NCBI GenBank assembly: GCA_043228905.1
Contig: JBHGNT010000016.1
Coordinates: forward strand, 2,790,001 to 2,854,000
Length of the DNA: 64,000 bases
From: Azolla caroliniana
Taxonomy: Eukaryota; Polypodiophyta
Direction of reading: 5' to 3'
The position numbers were made by a program, and so were the translations under genes. Below, piece by piece: positions 48,521 through 57,730 of this stretch; the first letter of the stretch is position 1; each line of letters opens with the position of its first letter. The notes under the pieces were generated by a model. That model worked only from the letters and a program-made list of their open reading frames with translations, did no database searches and had not been told where the DNA came from.

Positions 48521-50417
48521 CCGCGCATCCACCGGTATGCGCCAAAATTAGACTCTTGCCGGAGAAGACCAGCCCAAGCTTATCCTTCGTCTTCCGGATC
48601 GACATCCGTTCTGAGCCGATCGTTGTCGCTATCTAGGTCGTCTGGGTCCGGTTTCGCCTCGTGCCGCTTTTTGATTGCTCTGATCCTTTTCCCCGCCATC
48701 GGTACCCCCATCCTTGTCCCATCGAGCTCCGCGAGATGGTAGGTCCCATTGTCGTTGGCGCTTGTCACCACATAAGGCCCGAACCACCTTCATGCAAACT
48801 TCCGCATTACCCTATGCTGGTTGTTGAGGCTATTGTCATACACTAGAACCCAATCGCCTTCCTCGATCTTCTTCGGTCTCAGTCGGTGGGTCCGTTCGAA
48901 CCATCCTTTGTTCTTTACCCTCGCCACTCGTAGCTTCTCCGTGGCTCGATCCACGTCCTTCGGTCTTCGCTCCAACTGCTGAATCCGTGCCGCTAACAGC
49001 TCCTCCCGGCTCATCTCATCTTTCCAGTCCACCATGGCCCATGAGGAGATTGTCTGCTCCGTTGGCATGATCGGCTTTTGCTCGTACATTAGCTCAACTG
49101 GCATGAACCCGGTTACCGAATTGTGCATAGTTCGGTCTGCCCACAACGCATAGGGTAAGAGCCGCGGCCAATTCCTGACTTGGCCTCCACACGCCCGTAC
49201 TAACGGTTTGACGATCGGCCCCTGTCCACGTTCCACCTTCCTGTTAGCCTTCGGATTGTACGCTGTGTTGAGAGAGAGTTTAATCCCTAGCTGGTCAAAC
49301 AACTCCTCCACCTCTTGCGCGTCCAATTCTCCGCGGTCGGCCATGATCTTACCTATGCACCCGTACCGGCATACCACTTCTTCGATCAGAAATCGGCACA
49401 CGACCGCGGTTGTTTTGCTCTGCAACACTCGGCCTTCCGCCTGGTTCGTCAGGTCCTCCCGAGCCAGCACCAGATATCGCATCTGCCCTACCCCCATCGG
49501 CATCGTTACCAGATCCACCATCCACTTGAAGTGGATGGTCGGAGGGTAGGTCGGGTGGAGCTCATCCCAATGTCGGACTATGGAGTGCATCTGACAGCTT
49601 TCGCAAGTTGTCATGAACTGATGCACGTCCCGGTATAGTTCCGACCACCAGTACTTCCCCTTTAGTTTCTCCAATGTGGCCCACGTCTCGCGGTGTCCGG
49701 CCCAGGGACTCTCGTGGTACGTCGTCAACAATTCTTCCTATTCCTCTTTCTTCGCCACCACTCGGAGCGGGATGTCGTCTCTCTTCTTCGGGTGCTTCCA
49801 TATGCTCCCGTCTCGTAGAAAGAATCGGTACGCTTTCTTTCGAATCTGGTTGCTCTCTTCCCTCGTCCACACCGCGTCTGGTGTCATTGTCGTTAGGAAC
49901 CTGCCGATCTGGAGCCACTCCTCGTCGTACTTGCTCTCGTCGAACTCGTTAAGCGCCGGAGTGCTCCCCTTCCCTATTGTTACGTAAGTTGTCTCAAAGA
50001 AGTCCACACTGACTTCTTCGTCCTCCGAAACCATGCCATCCTCGTCATCGAACCTCGCTCTCGAAAGCATGTCGGCCATGGCATTGTCCTTCACGAAAAT
50101 GTGTCGTATTTCCGGATTCAGGGACTTGATGTACGCTATCCACCTGAGCATTGCCAGGTCCGGCGTCGCGCATCCGGAAACCATGCCAAGAATCGGCAGG
50201 CAGTTCGTCTCGATTATCACCTCTGTCCCGATCAGGTAGTCTTTATCGGCCTTAACCGCCGAAACGATACCCCAGAGTTCGCATTTAACCTGGGCATATC
50301 CTCGTTGTCGCTCATTGAGAACTTTCACGCCGAACCGGATGGGGAACCTCGCACCATTGTCATCCTCTTGGTTGATCACCCATCCGATCCCGGTCGGACT
50401 CGTGTCTACGGTCACGT
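48521..50417 (-). pseudogene. Gypsy-A pol, RNase H and integrase part
   Basis: Read on the minus strand from 50417 to 48521 this is the C-terminal half of the same pol. It contains part of RNase H (VDTSPTGIGWVINQ), the integrase zinc region and catalytic core (KWMVDLVTMP, ADRGELD), and LVYDNSLNNQHR before the GPY region. It is broken by stops, for example where CAG became TAG near 49738 and CGA became TGA near 48791. The integrase stretch 49731-48790 is otherwise open. Gypsy-2 is inserted at 50417/50418. Confidence 0.9.
50414..50417. repeat. Left target-site copy of Gypsy-2 (ACGT)
   Basis: ACGT here and at 57731-57734 flank Gypsy-2 perfectly. Joining them restores Gypsy-A RNase H (TVDTSP). 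Confidence 0.92.
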
Positions 50418-51213
50418 TGTCGTGAAGAAAACCGTCCATAAGCGGAATCGGCAGACCGAGGCGTGGGAACCGGTTCCTCACGCGCGCACGCTCCAAGTCG
50501 AACATAGAAGCGAGTTAGGAGGATAACCGGCAGGAACGGGCCCTAACACGAGTGGAGACAAAGACCGCGCGAACAGTCTTTTCGGTCGCGCGCGCGAGCT
50601 AAGGGACGGCACGAGTCGGCGGCGTAACTACGCGTATGCGTGAAGAACGGGGCGGATCCCTGTTCGAAAGGGACAGGGGATAAAGCTGACATGACGGCCT
50701 ACTCGTCGAGATATATATAAGGAGCAGGAAAGAAAGGGACGGGGGATCGCGCAGAGAGGAGAGAGTGCTGTCGGACCGTTTCTGGACGCTTCTCTCTCTG
50801 TTTCCTTCCTTCTTGAGCTCCATAGCTTCTCTGTGCAGGGTTCCGAGGAGGCTCGCGCTGTTTCGAGGAACGCCCGAGTGCTTCCGGCAGCACCTCCGAC
50901 CTGCTACCCCCCTTCGTGCGTTGAAGCGAACAGGCATCGGCATCTGTTCGCCGGCCTGTTCGGTTGTAACCAACCTGTGCCCCACCGGGGGTTGTAGTCG
51001 TGCTAGCCATTTTTGTTAATATACATATTTAGTCATTCGCATCTGTCTGTGTCGGTGTCCGTTCGCGTTCTCCGTGCTGAAGGGCCGTGTCCCTGTGTAC
51101 CCCCCGGTCCTGCGTAGCCGGTTCTCCCTCTTTATCCTCCCTCGCTTGCTCTTTGGTTCGAGACCCCCGCGGTCCCGCCTCGTTTCCACACGCACTTGCG
51201 TAAAATCGCGACA
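50418..51213 (+). repeat. Gypsy-2 5' LTR (796 bp)
   Basis: TATATATAA at about 50712-50720 lies between CCTACTC (50698-50704) and GAGCAGG (50722-50728), one mismatch; the 3' LTR copy is perfect. The U5 box is at 51164-51179. Confidence 0.93.
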
Positions 51214-51217
51214 TCTT

Positions 51218-51234
51218 TGGTGAACCCGACGTGA
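51218..51234 (+). promoter_or_regulatory. Gypsy-2 primer-binding site, tRNA-Trp type
   Basis: Identical to Gypsy-1: TGGTGAACCCGACGTGA four bases after the LTR. Its last bases overlap an open frame leading into gag. Confidence 0.82.
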
Positions 51235-51257
51235 AAGAGGCGGCAGAAGAGCAGAAG

Positions 51258-53384
51258 ATGAGGGGGTCGGATCTTGCAGAGGCCATGGCTTCGGCCGTGG
51301 ATCGGATTGTAAACGCGCGCGAGGGCACCGGTGCCCTCGACAGAGCTATTGAGGCGGTCGTCGGCACGATCGGCCGGTTCGATGGGAGGGACGCCACGAA
51401 GTATCTGGCGTCCTACGGTGCAGAAATGTTGATGCGGGACATTCCGGAAGAAAGGCGTCTTGCCGGATTTCCCCGAGTGGCAATGCCGAGCATCCATGCG
51501 GAGGTGCTCGAGGTGCGGGCGGAGAGCCGTACCTGGGAGGAGTTCGAAGGTCGGCTCCTAGAGAAATACGGGCTGGACGACGCGCTCCGGCTTTCGAAGC
51601 GAAGGTTCATGGAATGGGTGGAGTCCCCGGGGAAGGGAAGAAACGCGTCGGCACTCCTCCGGGAGTTCGAGGAAAACTTTGCGCGCCTTTCGGCGCTCGA
51701 CCGAACCATCCTGGACACGAGCCGGGTCTTGCTGTTTGTCAAGTCGGTCGACGAGCGGGATCGGGAGCAAGTGGGCCTCTTGCTGGAAACCGAAGACGGG
51801 CTCACTACCGACTGGGCGGCTGTCAAGAAGGTCTGTGGCCGTTTCGACAAACGGCGAGAATGGGCGGATAACGGGGTAACCGGGTCGGGCTCGGTCGCAG
51901 CAAGGAAGTTCGAACCAGCGCCACAGGTGCGAAAGGAAGAGACCCGAGAGTGGTTGGAAACCGGTTCGGCTTCGACCGGCGTAGTCAGAGGCTCAACCGG
52001 AGGAGCGGCGCTGGAGGAGTTGACGAGGGCGGTAAAGGACCTCCAAATCGCGCAAGCCCGAGGGGAAGGTGGCGAACCGGCTCGTGACCGACGGCCGGCG
52101 GCAGGAAACAGGTGCATGTGGTGCGATGAAGTCGGCCACATTCGGAAGGACTGCGGCGACTTCGCGGAGGCGCTAAGGGACAGGGTGGTGTACCTGTGGG
52201 AAGGGCGGGTGCATGCCAGCGACACCCGAAGGGCCCTGAGCCGAAACGACGAGCGAGGCGGTATGAAAAGGTTGATGGAAGAGGCGGCGGCCCGACACGC
52301 GGAAACCGTCCACTACTCGGCGTCGGCCGGCATTCGAGTCGGGGGCGGCGAGGCCCGAAGGGAAAGCAAAGCCGGATTCTGGCCGACGATGCTGGGAGGC
52401 CTTGCCGGTGCAAGGCTTAAAGGGGAGGAATCGGACCGCGCGGAGAAACGGGTACGGGAGATAACCGGGTGGAGCGACCCGGTCGAGGAGAGGACGGGCT
52501 TCGTGGAAGCCGCTTGCCAGAACTACGAGGCTCTGGTAGAAGAGAAGCGGGTGGGGAAACCCGGGACGACCGGGCCCTCACAACGATACGAGAACCGGTC
52601 CGGGCCACGACGGGACGAAGCCGGCGGGGCCGGTACGAAAGATAAACCCCAGAAGGGCGGGTACCGTCTGGGGACGGAGATAGAAAGGACCACGGACTTA
52701 CGAAAGGTCCTGGAGGAACGGATCCTCGACAGCAAGGTGGAGCTGTCGTTACGAGAGGTGCTGGGAATCGCCAAGAAGGAGTTCCACGACTCCATCGTGG
52801 ACTTGGTGAAACGGAAGAGGCTGTCGACAGAGACAGAACCGGAAAGACCGGTGGAAGTGCGGACGACGCACCTAGACGACATGGCGCTGGGAGACGAGTG
52901 GGCGGAAAGCCACTATTCGAGACCACACTGGGCCCGAGCGACCACGGAAACCCCGATGAAGATCGGCGATGTCCAGGAACCGGTGATAGCTTTGGTGGAC
53001 CACGGATCGGAGATCAACTTGATGTCCATGGACTTCTATAAGAAGGGCAAATGGCCGATCAACACCAAGCACGGGTGGAAAATAAGGGCGGCAACGCGCG
53101 CCACCGAGGAGCTGCACGGGGCCTGTCCGAATGTGCGGGTCAAGATCGGCGACGTCGAGATTGACCAGCACTTCTTCGTGCAGGAGACATCTTCGCATCC
53201 GGTCATACTGGGAGAGCCGTACATCACGGCGGCGCGGATGGAGACCAAGGTGCTGGACAACGGTTCGGCCTATGCGAGGGTCAAAAGCCAAGACGGGCGC
53301 CATTCGGTCCAGTTTCTGACGGTACGGCCGAACCACGAACGTAACCGCGACTCCCTCGGTTCCGAAAACCGAGAGGATTTTTAG
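51258..53384 (+). CDS. Gypsy-2 ORF1: gag and aspartic protease
   Basis: 708 codons from ATG 51258; the frame is open upstream to GTG 51231, but ATG is preferred. The N-terminal gag is rich in charged residues, with no recognisable motif. A CCHC zinc knuckle follows (C286, C289, H294, C299; CMWCDEVGHIRKDC), which should bind RNA. A retropepsin-like domain is near the C-terminus, with VDHGSEIN (D581) in place of the usual D-S/T-G and, downstream, SHPVILGEPYI as in retropepsins. ORF1 ends GAT TTT TAG at the frameshift site. Role: particle shell and polyprotein processing. My memory is that DHGSEIN proteases of this type are common in fungal Ty3/gypsy elements; that needs a search. Confidence 0.92.
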   Translation: MRGSDLAEAMASAVDRIVNAREGTGALDRAIEAVVGTIGRFDGRDATKYLASYGAEMLMRDIPEERRLAGFPRVAMPSIHAEVLEVRAESRTWEEFEGRLLEKYGLDDALRLSKRRFMEWVESPGKGRNASALLREFEENFARLSALDRTILDTSRVLLFVKSVDERDREQVGLLLETEDGLTTDWAAVKKVCGRFDKRREWADNGVTGSGSVAARKFEPAPQVRKEETREWLETGSASTGVVRGSTGGAALEELTRAVKDLQIAQARGEGGEPARDRRPAAGNRCMWCDEVGHIRKDCGDFAEALRDRVVYLWEGRVHASDTRRALSRNDERGGMKRLMEEAAARHAETVHYSASAGIRVGGGEARRESKAGFWPTMLGGLAGARLKGEESDRAEKRVREITGWSDPVEERTGFVEAACQNYEALVEEKRVGKPGTTGPSQRYENRSGPRRDEAGGAGTKDKPQKGGYRLGTEIERTTDLRKVLEERILDSKVELSLREVLGIAKKEFHDSIVDLVKRKRLSTETEPERPVEVRTTHLDDMALGDEWAESHYSRPHWARATTETPMKIGDVQEPVIALVDHGSEINLMSMDFYKKGKWPINTKHGWKIRAATRATEELHGACPNVRVKIGDVEIDQHFFVQETSSHPVILGEPYITAARMETKVLDNGSAYARVKSQDGRHSVQFLTVRPNHERNRDSLGSENREDF

Positions 53385-53440
53385 AGAGGACTGCCAAGGC
53401 GTGGGGCCGCGACAGTCCGGATGCTCCGGGAAGACCCCAC
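53378..53440 (+). promoter_or_regulatory. Gypsy-2 putative -1 ribosomal frameshift signal
   Basis: ORF1 reads GAT TTT TAG (53376-53384). A one-base backward slip on TTT continues as TTT TTA GAG into the pol frame. Stem 1 is GGACTG (53388-53393) with CAGTCC (53413-53418), starting six bases after the TTT. Stem 2 is GTGGGG (53401-53406) with CCCCAC (53435-53440). The two frames overlap only from 53345 to 53384, so any shift must occur there. It is not a canonical X-XXY-YYZ heptamer, so a P-site slip next to a stop is the model. Confidence 0.7.
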
Positions 53441-56400
53441 ATCTGTACGATAAAACCGTGTACAATAGGTAGGAAATTTTGCTTCTCTGACAGCGGAGCA
53501 TGTACGTTGGTCGGTATCACCGGCCGAGAGAAAACAAAGACGGAGGGGAGACTTCGGGCGTGCGGAGTTCTCGGCCCTGACGAAGAAATCAACGGAGCCG
53601 TGGAGGCAGTCTCCTTCGACGACACCTTGGGAATGCTGGGGAGGGTAGTCGAAGAAGACCTTATCGAGGACCGGACGATACCGGTATGTTCCGAAGAAAT
53701 GTACGAAGTCATCGCGGACTTCGGTCGAGGGCTCGAGTCGGAACGGACGGCCCGAGTTAGCACCAAGTACAAGACTGTGGACCGGAAGGTGAGGCCAGTT
53801 GCGGCGCCCTTACCGGAGGGCAGCGAATCCCGAATCAAAGGGGGTGCATCGGACCCCAGCTTACGGGATCCGGCCTGCATAGGACACACCTTCACCAACG
53901 AGACGCTCCGCGAGCTGAAGATCGGTGGGGGCGGGTTCCTGCTGCCGGTGGAAGAAGGCCGGTTTCGGAGGATGCTCGGAAGGCACGGGAAAGCCTTCAC
54001 ATTCTCACCGGAGGAAATCGGGTGCGTAGACCCGACGATCGTAGAGCCGATGGTGATATTCACGGTACCGCATGTACCGTGGAATCTCAAGCCAATTCCG
54101 GTTCCGAGAGCTCACATCCCGAAGTTGATGGAGCTGTTGAAGCAGAAAGTTGATATGGGCATTCTCGAGCCGTCGAGCGCCCCGTACTCGAACCGGTGGT
54201 TTACCGTACCAAAGAAAAACAGATCATTGCGCTTCATTCAGGATCTGCAACCGGTCAATAGGGTGACCATTCGGAACGTAGGGATCGGACCGACCATAGA
54301 CGAGTTCGCGGAGGCCTTCGCCGGAAGGTCGATTTACTCGGTCGGTGATCTATATTCAGGGTACGACCAGTTCCAGCTAGCCGTGGAGAGCAGAGACATT
54401 ACGACGATGCGAACTCCCCTCGGCCTAGTGCGGATGTGTACGCTGCCGCAAGGAGGGACCAACTCGGTGGCCCACATGGTGAATGCAATGAACAAGGTGC
54501 TGAGGGACTGCATCCCGGACATCACCATGCCGTTTCTAGACGACATCCCGATCAAGGGATGCCCGGTAGAAGAGAAGGACGAGACGATCGGGCCGGACGG
54601 ATGCCGGCGATTCGTGGTAACGCACATCGACGACTGCGAGAAGGTGCTACAAAGGCTAGAGGATGCGAGGCTCACCTTCTCGGGGGAGAAGTCAGCCTTC
54701 GGGCAGTCGGAAATCATGGTGGTCGGACATTTATGTGGACCATATGGCCGGAGACCGTCTCCGGCAAAGATAGAAGCCATCTCCGCGATGAAGCCTGATT
54801 GCAGCTCGGTCACGGAAGTACGAAGATTCTTGGGGGCATGCGCCTTCTACCACATATGGATCCCGCATTACGCGCACGTCGCGGAGCCGCTGTACGGATT
54901 ATTGAAGAAAGGGCGAAGGTTCGAATGGCTAGACAAGCACACGGAGTCGGTCTGGAAGCTGAAGGAGGCTCTTTCGGCAGCACCGGCGCTCCGAAAGGCC
55001 GTCTACGGGAAGGGCACCCCAATGTACATAACGGTTGACACGAGTCCGACCGGAATCGGGTGGGTCGTCAACCAAGAAGACGGGGACGGCAATCGGTTTC
55101 CGATCCGATTCGGCGCGAAGGTCCTCAACGAACGGCAGCGAGGATACGCCCAGGTTAAACGCGAACTCTGGGGTATCGTTTCGGCGGTGAAGGCCGACAA
55201 GGACTATCTGATCGGGACAGAGGTAATCATAGAGACGGATTGCATGCCGATTCTCGGCATGGTTTCCGGATGCGCGACGCCGGACCTGGCAATGCTCAGG
55301 TGGATAGCGTACATCAAGTCCCTGAACCCGGAAATACGACACATTTCCGGGAAAGACAACGCCATGGCCGACATGCTTTCAAGGGCGAGATTCGATGACG
55401 AGGGCGGCATGGTTTCGGAGGACGAAGAGGTCGGCGTGGACTTCTTCGAGACTGCGTATGTAACAACCGACGGAACAAGCACTCCGGCGCTTAACGACTT
55501 CGACGCGAGCAAGTACGACGGGGAGTGGCTGCAGATCGGTGGGTTTTTGAAGACAATGACGCCCAATGCGTCATGGACGAAGGACGAGGCCAACCGGATC
55601 CGGAAGAAAGCGTACCAGTTCTTTCTCCGGGATGGCTATCTATGGAAGCACCCGAAGAAGAGGGACGGCGCTCCGCTCCGGGTGGTGGCGATGAAGGAAG
55701 AACAGGAGGAGCTGCTGACGGCCTACCACGACAGCCCTTGGGCTGGACACCGTGGAACATGGGCTACGTTTGAGAAACTGAAGGGGAAGTATTGGTGGCC
55801 GGGGCAGTACCGGGACGTGCATCGGTTCGTGACAACTTGCGAGAGCTGTCAGATGCACTCCATAGTCCGACATCGGGACAAGCTTCACCCCACGTACCCT
55901 CCGACCATCCACTTCAAATGGATGGTAGATCTGGTGACGATGCCAATGGGGGTAGGACAGATGCGGTACCTGGTCCTAGCGCGGGAGGATCTGACGAACC
56001 AGGTGGAAGGCCGGGCCCTTACGAACAAAACGACCGCGGCCGTATGCCGGTTCCTAATCGAGGACGTGATATGCCGGTACGGGTGCGTCGGGAAGATCGT
56101 GGCTGACCGAGGGGAGTTGGACGCCGAAGAGGCCGCGGAGCTGTTCGACCGGCTGGGAGTCAAGCTCTCGCTCACCACTGCGTACAATCCGGAGGCGAAT
56201 GGAAAGGTGGAGCGCGGACACGGACCGATCGTCAAGGCGTTGGTTCGGGCATGCGGAGGCCGAGTCGGTGACTGGCCGCGGCTGCTACCTTATGCTTTGT
56301 GGGCAGACCGGACCACGCACAGTTCGGTAACCGGGTACATGCCGACGGAGCTCATGTTCGGCCAGAAGCCGATCATGCCGATGGAACGGACGATCTCCTC

Positions 56401-56863
56401 GTGGGCAACGGTCGACTGGAGGGACGAGATGAGCCGGGAGGAGTTGTTGGCCGCGCGCATACGACAGCTCGAGCGGAGACCGGAGGACGTGGAACTGGCT
56501 GCGGAGAAGCTCCGGGTGGCGAGGAAAAAGAACAAAGCCAGGTTCGACCGAACGCACCGGCTCAGACCGAAGAAAATCGAAGAAGGTGACTGGGTGCTCG
56601 TCTACGACAGCAGCCTCGATAACCAGCACCGAGCTACACGGAAGTTCGCACGAAGGTGGTTCGGGCCTTACGTGGTACGGAGCGCCAATGACAACGGGAC
56701 ATATCACCTGGCGGAACTCGACGGCACGAGAATGGCGATACCGGTTGCAGGGAAGCGGATCAAAGCGTTCAAGAAGCGACACGACGACGAGCCAGACCCG
56801 GCTCTCCTGGTCAGCAGTGACGAACGATCCGAAAACGAGGAAGAACCGACGGGCGAGGAATGA
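53378..56863 (+). CDS. Gypsy-2 pol: RT, RNase H, integrase (-1 frame)
   Basis: 1161 codons after the presumed shift, ending TGA 56861. The first 40 residues, before any possible internal start, are conserved with the old Gypsy-A copy (CTIGRKF and GREK), showing they are translated. RT: QDLQPVNRVTIRN, GYDQFQLAVES and catalytic FLDD (D388, D389). RNase H: YITVDTSPTGIGW. Integrase: H-H-C-C zinc region (HDSPWAGHRGTW through CESCQMHS), then D851, D910 and E945, the last two spaced exactly D-X34-E. A GPY-like WFGPYVV is near 1094. No chromodomain follows; the tail is short and acidic. Domain order RT-RH-INT places it in Ty3/gypsy. Confidence 0.94.
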   Translation, partial: FLERTAKAWGRDSPDAPGRPHICTIKPCTIGRKFCFSDSGACTLVGITGREKTKTEGRLRACGVLGPDEEINGAVEAVSFDDTLGMLGRVVEEDLIEDRTIPVCSEEMYEVIADFGRGLESERTARVSTKYKTVDRKVRPVAAPLPEGSESRIKGGASDPSLRDPACIGHTFTNETLRELKIGGGGFLLPVEEGRFRRMLGRHGKAFTFSPEEIGCVDPTIVEPMVIFTVPHVPWNLKPIPVPRAHIPKLMELLKQKVDMGILEPSSAPYSNRWFTVPKKNRSLRFIQDLQPVNRVTIRNVGIGPTIDEFAEAFAGRSIYSVGDLYSGYDQFQLAVESRDITTMRTPLGLVRMCTLPQGGTNSVAHMVNAMNKVLRDCIPDITMPFLDDIPIKGCPVEEKDETIGPDGCRRFVVTHIDDCEKVLQRLEDARLTFSGEKSAFGQSEIMVVGHLCGPYGRRPSPAKIEAISAMKPDCSSVTEVRRFLGACAFYHIWIPHYAHVAEPLYGLLKKGRRFEWLDKHTESVWKLKEALSAAPALRKAVYGKGTPMYITVDTSPTGIGWVVNQEDGDGNRFPIRFGAKVLNERQRGYAQVKRELWGIVSAVKADKDYLIGTEVIIETDCMPILGMVSGCATPDLAMLRWIAYIKSLNPEIRHISGKDNAMADMLSRARFDDEGGMVSEDEEVGVDFFETAYVTTDGTSTPALNDFDASKYDGEWLQIGGFLKTMTPNASWTKDEANRIRKKAYQFFLRDGYLWKHPKKRDGAPLRVVAMKEEQEELLTAYHDSPWAGHRGTWATFEKLKGKYWWPGQYRDVHRFVTTCESCQMHSIVRHRDKLHPTYPPTIHFKWMVDLVTMPMGVGQMRYLVLAREDLTNQVEGRALTNKTTAAVCRFLIEDVICRYGCVGKIVADRGELDAEEAAELFDRLGVKLSLTTAYNPEANGKVERGHGPIVKALVRACGGRVGDWPRLLPYALWADRTTHSSVTGYMPTELMFGQKPIMPMERTISSWATVDWRDEMSREELLAARIRQLERRPEDVELAAEKLRVARKKNKARFDRTHRLRPKKIEEGDWVLVYDSSLDNQHRATRKFARRWFGPYVVRSANDNGTYHLAELDGTRMAIPVAGKRIKAFKKRHDDEPDPALLVSSDERSENEEEPTGEE

Positions 56864-56922
56864 AGACGGGCCGGTTTTCTCCGTCCCAACTCTCTTGGCG
56901 CATACCGGAGGATGCGCGGTTA

Positions 56923-56934
56923 GGTGGGGGCGGA
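56923..56934 (+). promoter_or_regulatory. Gypsy-2 polypurine tract
   Basis: GGTGGGGGCGGA immediately before the 3' LTR, conserved in Gypsy-1 and Gypsy-A. Confidence 0.85.
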
Positions 56935-57730
56935 TGTCGTGAAGAAAACCGTCCATAAGCGAAATCGGCAGACCGAGGCGTGGGAACCGGTTCCTCACGC
57001 GCGCACGCTCCAAGTCGAACATAGAAGCGAGTTAGGAGGATAACCGGCAGGAACGGGCCCTAACACGAGTGGAGACAAAGACCGCGCGAACAGTCTTTTC
57101 GGTCGCGCGCGCGAGCTAAGGGACGGCACGAGTCGGCGGCGTAACTACGCTTATGCGTGAAGAACGGGGCGGATCCCTGTTCGAAAGGGACAGGGGATAA
57201 AGCTGACATGACGGCCTGCTCGTCGAGATATATATAAGGAGCAGGAAAGAAAGGGACGGGGGATCGCGCAGAGAGGAGAGAGTGCTGTCGGACCGTTTCT
57301 GGACGCTTCTCTCTCTGTTTCCTTCCTTCTTGAGCTCCATAGCTTCTCTGTGCAGGGTTCCGAGGAGGCTCGCGCTGTTTCGAGGAACGCCCGAGTGCTT
57401 CCGGCAGCACCTCCGACCTGCTACCCCCCTTCGTGCGTTGAAGCGAACAGGCATCGGCATCTGTTCGCCGGCCTGTTCGGTTGTAACCAACCTGTGCCCC
57501 ACCGGGGGTTGTAGTCGTGCTAGCCATTTTTCTTAATATACATATTTAGTCATTCGCATCTGTCTGTGTCGGTGTCCGTTCGCGTTCTCCGTGCTGAAGG
57601 GCCGTGTCCCTGTGTACCCCCCGGTCCTGCGTAGCCGGTTCTCCCTCTTTATCCTCCCTCGCTTGCTCTTTGGTTCGAGACCCCCGCGGTCCCGCCTCGT
57701 TTCCACACGCACTTGCGTAAAATCGCGACA
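56935..57730 (+). repeat. Gypsy-2 3' LTR (796 bp)
   Basis: Matches the 5' LTR except about four substitutions. The TATA palindrome CCTGCTC/GAGCAGG is perfect here (57215-57221 with 57239-57245). Confidence 0.95.

Larger units (their letters stand above)
50418..57730 (+). mobile_element. Gypsy-2: intact-looking Ty3/gypsy LTR retrotransposon
   Basis: 7313 bp: LTRs of 796 bp (50418-51213 and 56935-57730) with about four differences by my reading (0.5%), a 4-bp target duplication ACGT, primer site, uninterrupted ORF1 and pol, and polypurine tract at 56923-56934. It is the only element in the window without a visible disabling change. Its coding regions are very similar to Gypsy-1, but the LTRs differ more, so the two are sister subfamilies. 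Confidence 0.96.

Noticed and set aside
53361-53371. GAAAACC as the slippery sequence
   Set aside because: In the ORF1 frame it reads TCC GAA AAC CGA and does not allow re-pairing after a -1 slip; TTT before TAG does.
56657-56863. Chromodomain after the integrase
   Set aside because: Only a GPY-like motif and a short acidic tail remain; no chromodomain aromatic residues are present.
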